Origin: Silvibacterium dinghuense
GTDB taxonomy: Bacteria; Acidobacteriota; Terriglobia; Terriglobales; Acidobacteriaceae
Length of the DNA stretch: 34,094 nt
Assembly (NCBI RefSeq): GCF_004123295.1
Contig: NZ_SDMK01000007.1
Span: 1 to 34,094 of the forward strand
Reading direction: 5' to 3'
Shown: positions 1 through 6,513 of the stretch, piece by piece
Numbering within the stretch: position 1 is the stretch's first letter
How the letters are laid out: every line of letters begins with the position of its first letter
Translations under genes and position numbers: made by a program
Notes under the pieces: generated by a model
The model's database searches: none
Told to the model about the DNA's origin: nothing
What the model saw: the letters and a program-made list of their open reading frames with translations, nothing else

Positions 1-107
1 GGCCGCACTCATCGCTCGGCTACAGACCACCCGCGCCGGAAGCATGGCTGGCATCAACCGCTCGGCAGTCGGACGAGCCGAACCCGGAGATCGCTGCGCT
101 ACACTAA
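1..107 (+). CDS. IS3-family transposase OrfB, C-terminal end (partial)
   Basis: Read from base 3, the frame gives PHSSLGYRPPAPEAW and runs to a TAA at 105-107. The 'RPHSSLGYRPPAPEAW' tail is typical of the end of the IS3-family DDE integrase domain. It is the same sequence as the C-terminus of the complete OrfB at 32946-33794. The rest of the gene lies outside the window, so nothing can be said about whether this copy is intact. Confidence 0.88.
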   Translation, partial: PHSSLGYRPPAPEAWLASTARQSDEPNPEIAALH

Positions 108-140
108 CAATCCAACTGCTACAAAACATCGGTCAGGCCA
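1..140 (+). mobile_element. Right end of an IS3-family insertion sequence (left copy, cut by window edge)
   Basis: These 140 bases are an exact reverse complement of 32913-33052, the end of the complete IS3-family element at the other side of the window. The identity stops at base 140, where the element ends in ...CA, as IS3-family ends do. The copy carries the last 34 codons of its transposase plus the terminal inverted repeat. Its transposase reads on the + strand while the right copy reads on the - strand, so the two elements are inverted and their OrfB ends point inward. Confidence 0.9.
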
Positions 141-412
141 GTTCGAGATTGGCAAGAAGCCCCTTATGGTTGGTTTCCAACCAAGGCGTTCGCGAGTCAG
201 TAATAACTGGACGTAGGATTGTCCATCGGCACATCCGACCAGACGAATCCAAATTGCTTCTTCGCCTACATGACCGATTTGCTTACTACCAGCACGTTGA
301 GCCGCCGTCCGATCGCCTCCGCAATCTCGTAGGAGAGAATGCTTTCCTCGCCGACAGCATGGTAAGTTTCCCAGCAGCCACCTTCTCAGCTGCGAGCCCA
401 AGCAGAAGAAAC
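141..412 (-). pseudogene. NAD(P)-dependent epimerase/SDR remnant, frameshifted
   Basis: On the minus strand three different frames give successive pieces of one protein. About 372-412 reads LGLAAEKVAAG, about 286-369 reads HAVGEES...EIAEAIGRRLNV, and then LTRERLGWKP is found at about 170-200. Together these match the C-terminal third of extended SDR/epimerase proteins (NAD-dependent epimerase/dehydratase family), which end in a 'SSALTRERLGW.P..PGLL.DL' type segment. Stops and frame changes separate the pieces, and the end is cut by the IS boundary at 140/141. The upstream part stops just before the regulatory dyad at 424. This is inferred from motif order only; the exact subfamily is not resolved. 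Confidence 0.6.
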
Positions 413-423
413 CATGAATACCC

Positions 424-470
424 CCTATATAAAGACATAATTGTTTTCTTTTCTCGCCTCAATCTACGAT
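424..470 (+). promoter_or_regulatory. Island dyad site 1 with -10 element, drives the 718 stress gene
   Basis: The dyad CCTATA-TAAAGA-CATAAT occupies 424-441 and is followed by TG. A -10-like TACGAT lies at 465-470, exactly 35 bp from dyad centre to hexamer centre. The same 20-mer is found unchanged at site 6 (8151-8170). Predicted transcription starts near 477, which leaves a leader of about 240 nt before the gene at 718. No gene is supported within that leader (471-717). Confidence 0.72.
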
Positions 471-717
471 GCCCCTGGATCAACGCTGAATCCATCCAGC
501 CTGGCTGCCAGAGAAGCAATACGATGTCGGCTGAGATCTGACTACAGTCCCCATATTGCGACCCAGTTCTGGTCACGATGCCTCCCGCTCAGCGAGTGCG
601 CAGCTAGTAAGCCTGCGGCGGCCGACCTGAACTCAATCGCCAATGGAATGCCACCAAAACAATTAGCTAACGAACGGCCAAATTCTCGGCTCAGACATGA
701 ATATAGGAGTAGTGACT

Positions 718-1242
718 ATGACAGATACCAATGCAGTCGTTGCAGTTTATGACAGCCATGCCGCGGCTGAGAATGCTGTGGAGCAACTTCAAAAGTCAGG
801 ATTTGACATGGAGAAACTCTCGATCGTGGGGAAAGACTACCTCACGGAAGAGCATGTCACGGGCTATTACAACACCGACAGTCGCATGAAGCATTGGGGC
901 AAACTCGGTGCATTCTGGGGCGGATTGTGGGGCCTTTTACTCGGTGCGGCATTCTTCTGGGTTCCTGGCGTTGGTGCAGTGTTGGTCGGTGGGCCACTGG
1001 TAGCATCGATCGTTGGGGCATTAGAAGCCGCGGTGGTAGTTGGCGGAGTGAGCGCCATCGGCGCAGGCCTCGTAAGTCTAGGCATCCCTAAGAACAGCGT
1101 CGTGACATATGAGACCGAGGTTAAGGCAGGCAAGTACCTGGTAATTGCCCATGGAACTGCGGATGACGCTGCAAAGGCCAAGAACATCCTGAACTCATCA
1201 AATCCTGACGGAGTAACGGATCACATTCTCATACCTGCTTAA
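718..1242 (+). CDS. General-stress (YflT/GSP17M-like, DUF1269-like) membrane protein
   Basis: A 174-residue protein of the kind annotated as heat- or general-stress proteins. An N-terminal alpha/beta segment (about residues 1-45, VVAVYDSHAAAENAVEQL) resembles the YflT/GSP17M domain. It is followed by a glycine-rich hydrophobic double membrane segment (about 65-125) and a C-terminal strand-helix with a 'KYLVIAHG' motif. ATG 718 is preferred over the in-frame ATG at 697 because AGGAG at 705-709 is correctly spaced for 718. Dyad site 1 lies upstream. Biochemical function is unknown; homologues are generally stress-associated. The family call is by pattern. Confidence 0.75.
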   Translation: MTDTNAVVAVYDSHAAAENAVEQLQKSGFDMEKLSIVGKDYLTEEHVTGYYNTDSRMKHWGKLGAFWGGLWGLLLGAAFFWVPGVGAVLVGGPLVASIVGALEAAVVVGGVSAIGAGLVSLGIPKNSVVTYETEVKAGKYLVIAHGTADDAAKAKNILNSSNPDGVTDHILIPA

Positions 1243-1296
1243 CAGATGTGAGAACGGCTTGCTCGACCATCTTGTGGCAGCCTCGAATCGAAAATA

Positions 1297-1347
1297 CACC
1301 CCTTTCGCTGGAAACAATCCTTCCGTTGTTACCGGCGAAAGAGGGTG
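1297..1347. terminator. Large hairpin between convergent genes, probable bidirectional terminator
   Basis: CACCCCTTTCGC at 1297-1308 pairs with GCGAAAGAGGGTG at 1335-1347 with one bulge. Inside the loop AACAA (1313-1317) pairs with TTGTT (1326-1330). It lies between the convergent stress gene and kch. There is no long T tract, so termination is an inference from position and stem strength. Confidence 0.5.
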
Positions 1348-1561
1348 AAGCAGAATATGAGAACAATCGAAGGCCTTGGATATATTCGAGGTAACACCGC
1401 CCTATTGGGTGGAAGTGCATCCCCACACGGACATTGTTTCCTTGCGTAGAGTGCGTGAGGGTTGAGGTTTCTGTAGGTTGGATTGCGCAGATCCCGTACG
1501 ATCCAGTCGCTCCTTGCAGAACAAACAAGCCATGCCTCATTCATAACTCGCTTCAGATGCT
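1348..1561. other. Gene-free stretch
   Basis: The 319-bp convergent gap (1243-1561) contains the hairpin above. The remainder shows no ORF with coding character on either strand, no dyad site and no RNA gene that I could recognise. Confidence 0.5.
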
Positions 1562-2800
1562 CTATATCTTTGCAGATGACTCCGTCTCAGCATTTTGGAA
1601 GACTCGCTGCATCACAAAGTCGGGCGTCACCTGCTCTCCAGCGAGCAGCATTGCGGTGAGCTCTCCACCCAGGACCTGTGGTGCAATCACAACATCGGGC
1701 TGCACCAGTTTGACTCGACTCAAGTGATGCGCGTCATTGACTGCCGCGACGGTGCGAATATTCGGCGCGAGTTCCTTGACTGCAAGAACCACAAATGCAT
1801 TTTCTGAGTCGTCCGCCAGCATCGCCAATACCGCTGCTGCGCGATTTGCCCCCGCCTCTCGCAGTGTTTCAAGCATGCTGGGATCTCCGACAACCATGTC
1901 CAGGTCCTTGGGTTCTCCAGCCTCGCTGGCATCTCTTAAAATGCGGGTTACCGCTAAGCCGCGCTTACCGAGTTCACGCGCGGTGTTTGTTGCCAACGGA
2001 GTATTCCCGACTACCACAAAATGATTCTCCCGTTTCATATTCTTCCCTTTTCGGCTGACAATGCGCTGGAGACTTCGACTCACCAGGGGGCCTACAACAG
2101 CCGTAAGTGAGGTGGCAAACACAGCCACGCCAAGCACAATGACTGAGATCGTAAATAACCTGGCTTCGGGAGTCTGCGGAGTAATGTCTCCGTACCCCAC
2201 AGTGCTCATGGTCACCACTGCATAGTAAAGAGCAGTAATGAGATCAGTGATGTGCGGATTGAATTCAAGACCAAGATAATAAGCGCCAAACGTTGCGTAG
2301 AGCAGCAACATACAGACAGCGGTCAAGGCAAAGAGCGTGCTTGCCGCAATGCTCGACCGATCAAAGTGCCGCCACCCAAGCATGAGCACAAAGATGATCA
2401 GTACGAAATATGCTGCTAAGAGTTCGTCGTGAACGTGCCTGCTGAGCAGTACATTCACGGTTGCTGTGATTGCCAGTAATAGAGCGACCATCCATGCCAG
2501 CCGTGAGCGCCAAAAGAGTGCCAGCCCCATCGTAACCATCCCGCCGCCAATGAATAGAGGTGGGAGCTTACGCAACTGAAGGTGAAATTCTCCATTTACC
2601 AAGGCACGCAGGCCAAGGTACCAGTGAGCGCCAAAGCCCCCCTCTAAGACCAAATAGCCGGCGAGGACCAGCATCAGAGCAATGGGTATGTGTGGAAACC
2701 AGTATTCGCCTCGAAGATCGCTATAGATGCGCCGGCGCCTCAAGCGAAGCGACTGGGTGCCCAACGAGATGAGCTGATGGAACTTCATCACTCGAATCAT
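1562..2800 (-). CDS. kch: Kch-like voltage-gated-type potassium channel with RCK/TrkA-N domain
   Basis: The 412-residue product has the architecture and length of E. coli Kch (about 417 aa). Hydrophobic helices fill about residues 35-230. The canonical selectivity filter TVGYGD is at about 200-205, between the last two helices. A cytosolic RCK (TrkA-N, Rossmann-like) domain follows from about 255, starting FVVVGNTPLATNTAREL. The first glycine loop, VVGNTPLA, is not a perfect GxGxxG, as is common in Kch. It starts 15 bp after the encapsulin stop, so the two are probably co-transcribed from dyad site 2. No strong ribosome site was seen; ATG 2785 is an alternative start. Expected role: inner-membrane K+ flux and membrane-potential control. 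Confidence 0.86.
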   Translation of the reverse strand: MIRVMKFHQLISLGTQSLRLRRRRIYSDLRGEYWFPHIPIALMLVLAGYLVLEGGFGAHWYLGLRALVNGEFHLQLRKLPPLFIGGGMVTMGLALFWRSRLAWMVALLLAITATVNVLLSRHVHDELLAAYFVLIIFVLMLGWRHFDRSSIAASTLFALTAVCMLLLYATFGAYYLGLEFNPHITDLITALYYAVVTMSTVGYGDITPQTPEARLFTISVIVLGVAVFATSLTAVVGPLVSRSLQRIVSRKGKNMKRENHFVVVGNTPLATNTARELGKRGLAVTRILRDASEAGEPKDLDMVVGDPSMLETLREAGANRAAAVLAMLADDSENAFVVLAVKELAPNIRTVAAVNDAHHLSRVKLVQPDVVIAPQVLGGELTAMLLAGEQVTPDFVMQRVFQNAETESSAKI

Positions 2801-2815
2801 TCGCTCAAATGAATC

Positions 2816-3628
2816 TCACGACAATTTCCGAAATGGAGACAGAGCGACCGAAGCCTCGCTCGTCAGCACACGGAAGACAAAGGTCTCTTGCAGGTACAAC
2901 TGCACAGTGGAGTCATTGTGACTGAGATAGCCAATTGAGACGTCCTGGGCGAGGTTGAGCTCGAAATCTCCACCTCGTGTGGTGAGAACAAATGCACCTT
3001 GAATGGCCGGTGCCCAGATCAGATCGCCATCCACGATGCGCTTGACATGATCGAGAACCGGATAGCCATGATCGCGGGTCTCGGCGAGCGCCGTATACTC
3101 ATCGGGCCCCAGCGCAACCGAGTAGGGACCATTCACGCCGACGAGCCTCAGTTGACTCAACGCATGCGCAATCGCATCCGGGTAATCACGAACATCGGCG
3201 GGGAGTACATGGACAGGATTACTAGTCCCTTCGCGAATGCCCTGGATAGCTGCGTCCTTGTACCCGTCGAAAATCGCTCGGTCTTCTGCAAGAGCAAGCT
3301 TTTTGGCTGCATCTTTGGCGGGCTGCCAGTTAGAATCCTTCGCCCCCCGCTCTACGTCGTCGATCACCTGGCGAGACAGCTCAAAGGATACCCGCAGCTC
3401 GACAAGCGACTTGACCTCAAGCTGACTCGCAATGATTCCATCCGACGGAGCTTTGACCGGTTTCAGATGACCGGTTCCGACGCCGGAGAAAGCTCCACCC
3501 GCGGAAGATGCGACATCCACAATGCGCCGCCCCGCAAGATATCTCTTAAACGTACGCGCGGTCTCTTCTTCAATCTGAGACCACGCTGCATCTGAAATAG
3601 GTGCTAGTTCTCGATGACGATTGTTCAT
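2816..3628 (-). CDS. Encapsulin shell protein (family 1)
   Basis: A 270-residue HK97-fold encapsulin, close to the usual 265 or so residues. Recognisable segments are the N-terminal 'NRHRELAPISDAAWSQIEEE' helix, which in family 1 shells forms the cargo-binding face, a 'GRRIVDV' strand, and 'ELSRQVIDDVERGAKD', 'AEDRAIFDGY' and 'GPYSVALGP' segments. The ATG at 3626-3628 is chosen because AAGGAGAG precedes it; a longer in-frame reading to 3733 lacks homology and a ribosome site. Encapsulins self-assemble into protein nanocompartments that load peroxidase or ferritin-like cargo. The gene is divergent from the Dyp peroxidase at 4180, the classic cargo partner, and is followed by kch. Dyad site 2 is upstream. 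Confidence 0.92.
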   Translation of the reverse strand: MNNRHRELAPISDAAWSQIEEETARTFKRYLAGRRIVDVASSAGGAFSGVGTGHLKPVKAPSDGIIASQLEVKSLVELRVSFELSRQVIDDVERGAKDSNWQPAKDAAKKLALAEDRAIFDGYKDAAIQGIREGTSNPVHVLPADVRDYPDAIAHALSQLRLVGVNGPYSVALGPDEYTALAETRDHGYPVLDHVKRIVDGDLIWAPAIQGAFVLTTRGGDFELNLAQDVSIGYLSHNDSTVQLYLQETFVFRVLTSEASVALSPFRKLS

Positions 3629-3809
3629 CGTTCTCTCCTTAAATCCTGCTTCTCTCTCTTTAAGCGTTTCAATCCCAAGCAAATCATCGTAAGCAGATGT
3701 AACCGAAGGCGACCCCCGGTCGAAACTCCGCATATTGAGAGGCTACCTGCCCTGCGATACATCCTTGCGATCCACTTCTCAACACCGTTGCCGATAGCTA
3801 GCCCTTGTT

Positions 3810-3856
3810 ACTTTATCGCGCGACTCCTCCTCCCGTGAATTATGGAAACATATAGT
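3810..3856 (-). promoter_or_regulatory. Island dyad site 2 with -10 element, drives encapsulin-kch
   Basis: On the minus strand the dyad ACTATA-TGTTTC-CATAAT (3839-3856) is followed by TAAAGT (3810-3815), with a centre-to-centre distance of 35 bp. Predicted start is near 3803, giving a leader of about 175 nt to the encapsulin ATG. The TTTCCAT..TTCACGG surround is shared with site 5. The intergenic region 3629-4179 holds sites 2 and 3 and no supported gene. Confidence 0.68.
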
Positions 3857-3911
3857 TGCCAACCATCGCTAAGCACTGACGAACCGCAACGTGCAGTACT
3901 CATCCAGTGCC

Positions 3912-3958
3912 CCTATATGAAGACATAATTGCGGGCGCTTCTCGATCTTCGTTAGCAT
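3912..3958 (+). promoter_or_regulatory. Island dyad site 3 with -10 element, drives Dyp peroxidase
   Basis: The dyad CCTATA-TGAAGA-CATAAT (3912-3929) plus TG is followed by TAGCAT at 3953-3958, exactly 35 bp centre to centre. It differs from sites 1 and 6 by one base in the spacer. Predicted start is near 3965, with a leader of about 215 nt before the ATG at 4180. Confidence 0.7.
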
Positions 3959-4179
3959 AACTGCGCGATGTGGTTCAGCTGGATCCGAGCCTCAGATCGT
4001 AGAATTCGTTCAATATTTCAACCATATTTCAGATCGTGTCCGTCCCCTTGCATCGACACTGGTCGAATTGGAATGAACGATCGATGCTGAGTGGGCCGAC
4101 GTCGTATTGTCTTGCCGCGCATGTCACCTGAAGGATCGTGACATCCGTCACTTTTTCAATACTCACGCAAGGAGCCGCT

Positions 4180-5151
4180 ATGAATCCGCTGTCTTCATCG
4201 ACGTCCGCCGCTCAGCAATCACTCGATACCGAGTCACAATACATCGATGCACCGATGTCGGCGGCTGCCGCCTTCCTGGTCCTCGTTGTTAAAGACGATG
4301 ACATATCGATTGAGACTGCTCGTTCCGTGCTGAGCAGCACGGATGACCTCATCAAGGACATCAAGGTTCGCGCAAATCACGGGCTCTTCACCTGCAATGT
4401 CGGAATATCTCATCGCGCATGGGTACCACTCACAGGGAAACCCGCACCTCGCGAACTGGCGCCGTTCCAAGAGGTGAAGGGCGCTACGCACACGGCGGTA
4501 TCAACACCGGGCGATCTCCTGTATCACATCCGTGCCGAATCAAGAGACTTGATTGTCGAGTTCGAAAAGATACTCCTCGAAGCTTTTGGCGACTCCGTTA
4601 CAGTGATCGATGATGTCGCCGGATTCCGTTATTTCAACGGGCGCGACCTGCTCGAGTTTGTCGACGGCACCGCCAATCCCGACGGACTCAGCCTTCCCGC
4701 CGCAACGATTGTCGGAGAGGAAGACCCAGCCTATGCCGGTGGCAGCTATGTTGTGATCCAGAAGTATCTGCACAACCTGCCTGCCTGGCGCGGGCAGACG
4801 GTGGAAACCCAGGAGGCGATCATCGGACGGACTAAGTTCGACAATGTCGAATTGCCGGATGCGTCCACAGGCCAGAAGTCGCATAAGACGCGTTGCACGA
4901 TTCAGGATGCCGAGGGTGAACATGACATCCTGCGCGACAACATGCCATTCGCCGTTCCCGGCCTCGGTGAATATGGCACCTACTTCATCGGATATTCGCG
5001 CCATCTCTGGGTAATTCAGAAGATGCTGGAGCGGATGTTCCTCGGAGACCCTCCGCCGCTCCACGACCGCATCCTGGATTTTTCCAAGGCTGTGACAGGC
5101 GTGACTTTCTTCGCCCCTGCGCGCGCATTTCTCAGTGATCTTGGCAGCTGA
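4180..5151 (+). CDS. Dyp-type heme peroxidase (YfeX-like)
   Basis: A 323-residue dye-decolourising peroxidase. The family GxxDG region is present as EFVDGTANP at about residues 159-167, with the distal Asp at about 162. The C-terminal half has the heme-side His region (about GQKSHKTRC) and 'FIGYSRHLWVIQKMLERM'. It should use H2O2 to oxidise organic donors or porphyrins. ATG 4180 is chosen because AAGGAG lies just upstream. Dyp enzymes are common encapsulin cargo, and the shell gene is divergent at 3628. However, the protein ends FFAPARAFLSDLGS right after the catalytic fold and has no clear extension of the GSLxIGSLK type used for loading. Terminator 5155-5202 follows. Confidence 0.92.
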   Translation: MNPLSSSTSAAQQSLDTESQYIDAPMSAAAAFLVLVVKDDDISIETARSVLSSTDDLIKDIKVRANHGLFTCNVGISHRAWVPLTGKPAPRELAPFQEVKGATHTAVSTPGDLLYHIRAESRDLIVEFEKILLEAFGDSVTVIDDVAGFRYFNGRDLLEFVDGTANPDGLSLPAATIVGEEDPAYAGGSYVVIQKYLHNLPAWRGQTVETQEAIIGRTKFDNVELPDASTGQKSHKTRCTIQDAEGEHDILRDNMPFAVPGLGEYGTYFIGYSRHLWVIQKMLERMFLGDPPPLHDRILDFSKAVTGVTFFAPARAFLSDLGS

Positions 5152-5154
5152 CCG

Positions 5155-5202
5155 ATCGTTGCAAACCCGGCTTGTCGTTTAGCCGGCCGGATTTGCAACG
5201 AT
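5155..5202. terminator. Perfect-stem hairpin after Dyp gene
   Basis: ATCGTTGCAAA (5155-5165) and TTTGCAACGAT (5192-5202) form an 11-bp perfect stem with an inner CCGGC/GCCGG pairing. It sits between the convergent Dyp and baeRF-like genes and begins a few bases after the Dyp stop, so it can serve both strands. No strong U tract follows. Confidence 0.65.
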
Positions 5203-5255
5203 AAACAACGACAGGCATAGCGCGAAGAACTCTTTTACGCGATGCCCAGTCGCCA

Positions 5256-5942
5256 TTATTGAGCGGCGCTGTCCATATGCTTCCGTGCAATGGCCTCGAT
5301 CTGAGGTTCGGTCAGAGCAGAAAGATCCGCATCTTCGGTCGCAACTACTTTTTGAAAAATATCCCAGTGATGGGTCTTGAGAAACTCGCTCAGATAGACT
5401 GCAGCACTGCTTGTACCCTTTCCATCGCCAACAATCACAATTTCCCCTGCGGGGCGAACTGCCTTGGCAACCTCTTCATAGAAGGAGTTCTCCTCAGGCA
5501 CGCGTTCTCCACTGTAGTGAGCTTCCTTCCGGTGAACGAGATGATGCTGAAATCCGTGCGGATCATAGGGCCGGATGGTGTGTTCATCGACTGGACGGCT
5601 CGCATCCACATCCTGATAGATATGGGCGCCATGGTGATCGATCACAACAATCATTCTGTTTGGCTTCGGGAGTGGGCTCACCTCAGGCACCGTTCCAGCA
5701 GCGCGAAGAAATTTGCGCAGCCGTGCAGCTTCCTCCACCTCCAACTCAGAGCCATGCGGCCGCCTGAATGTGGAGCGCTGTGTTCCTACCGAGAAGGTGA
5801 ACTCGTTATTGCCGTGATCTTCGACAGTTCCGATATGACGGATGAGGTCAATGGCCTGAGCCCAATGAAGGTTTCGTGGAAGCTTGCCATGCAGAAGATC
5901 GGCATGCAGAGCCTCGAGTGCGGCAGGAAGTGTTTCGCTCAT
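5256..5942 (-). CDS. HicA-like N-domain fused to baeRF/eRF1-domain-like protein
   Basis: A 228-residue protein I cannot name firmly. Residues about 25-85 (AIDLIRHIG...FTFSVGTQRSTFRRPHG...LRKFLRAAG) resemble the small alpha-beta HicA/YcfA fold. The second part (about 95-228) has a 'MIVVIDHHGAHIY' strand, 'FYEEVAKAVRPAGEIVIVGDGKG', and a C-terminal 'KVVATEDADLSALTEPQIEAIARKH'. This matches the pattern of bacterial release-factor-like (baeRF) or host-attachment-type proteins, which share the eRF1/pelota C-domain fold. The predicted transcript start from site 4 falls on the A of this ATG, and no ribosome site precedes it, so the message may be leaderless. A role in ribosome-associated stress is only an inference. 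Confidence 0.6.
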   Translation of the reverse strand: MSETLPAALEALHADLLHGKLPRNLHWAQAIDLIRHIGTVEDHGNNEFTFSVGTQRSTFRRPHGSELEVEEAARLRKFLRAAGTVPEVSPLPKPNRMIVVIDHHGAHIYQDVDASRPVDEHTIRPYDPHGFQHHLVHRKEAHYSGERVPEENSFYEEVAKAVRPAGEIVIVGDGKGTSSAAVYLSEFLKTHHWDIFQKVVATEDADLSALTEPQIEAIARKHMDSAAQ

Positions 5943-5948
5943 AGCGCG

Positions 5949-5995
5949 ATCATAATCCCGGCCTCAACGCTTCACGCCTCATAGAAACCTATAAT
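5949..5995 (-). promoter_or_regulatory. Island dyad site 4 with -10 element, predicted leaderless promoter
   Basis: On the minus strand ATTATA-GGTTTC-TATGAG (5978-5995) is followed by TATGAT (5949-5954), 35 bp centre to centre. With the usual -12 to -7 placement of the hexamer, position +1 is base 5942, the A of the start codon of the baeRF-like gene. Confidence 0.66.
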
Positions 5996-6067
5996 TGCGG
6001 TTCCAGATTGCGCACACTACAATCGCGTACGGCGAGAAGCTTGCAGGAGGCTCCTGGTCCGCCATCC

Positions 6068-6427
6068 TTAAAGTGTTGGCGGAGGCGGATCACCCACTTC
6101 TTCTTGCTGCTCATGCTTCAGGCAATAGCGAGTCCACGGAATAGCCTTGAGCCGCTTTTTTTCGATCAGGCCTCCATCCACAACGCACCGGCCATAGGTT
6201 CCGTGCTCAATGCGGCCTAACGCCTCACGAACCTGTTCGAGCACCTTCCACTGCAGGTTTCCTTCTGTGAACAGGACCCCCTTGATGTCGTCGTCTACGC
6301 TATGGTCGACAGTTTCATGAGCTGCGTCCGCATCCAACCCGCGAGCACCTGTGCCATCGTATTCCATTGCTGTCGAGAGCTCTTTTTCTTTTGCGAGCAG
6401 CAGATCCTTGTATTCATTGATTTCCAT
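6068..6427 (-). CDS. DksA/TraR-family protein with altered zinc finger
   Basis: A 119-residue DksA/TraR-like protein: an N-terminal coiled-coil hairpin (about residues 1-75, with acidic DADAAHETVDHSVDDD at the tip region) and a C-terminal finger beginning at YGRC. DksA-family proteins bind the RNA polymerase secondary channel and alter transcription under stress. The start is ATG 6425-6427, with AAAGGAG upstream. The usual C4 pattern (CxxCG...CxxC) is changed here to CVVDG...CLKH, so only two of four cysteines remain, with Asp and His at the other positions. The gene follows ndh by 86 bp on the same strand and is probably in that operon. Confidence 0.85.
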   Translation of the reverse strand: MEINEYKDLLLAKEKELSTAMEYDGTGARGLDADAAHETVDHSVDDDIKGVLFTEGNLQWKVLEQVREALGRIEHGTYGRCVVDGGLIEKKRLKAIPWTRYCLKHEQQEEVGDPPPPTL

Positions 6428-6513
6428 GCGGTTCTCCTTTCCACTCTTCTGCATCATATCGGGCTTACAGCGACAAACAGGCATATCTCACTTGGAAGAT
6501 ACGGCGAAGCCGC

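Noticed and set aside
44-541. 165-codon plus-strand open frame at the left edge
   Set aside because: It runs across the IS end, the epimerase remnant and dyad site 1, and its start is an out-of-frame reading of the transposase tail. It has no family resemblance.
2999-3595. 198-codon frame opposite encapsulin
   Set aside because: It is the antisense shadow of a well-supported encapsulin gene and has no recognisable domains.
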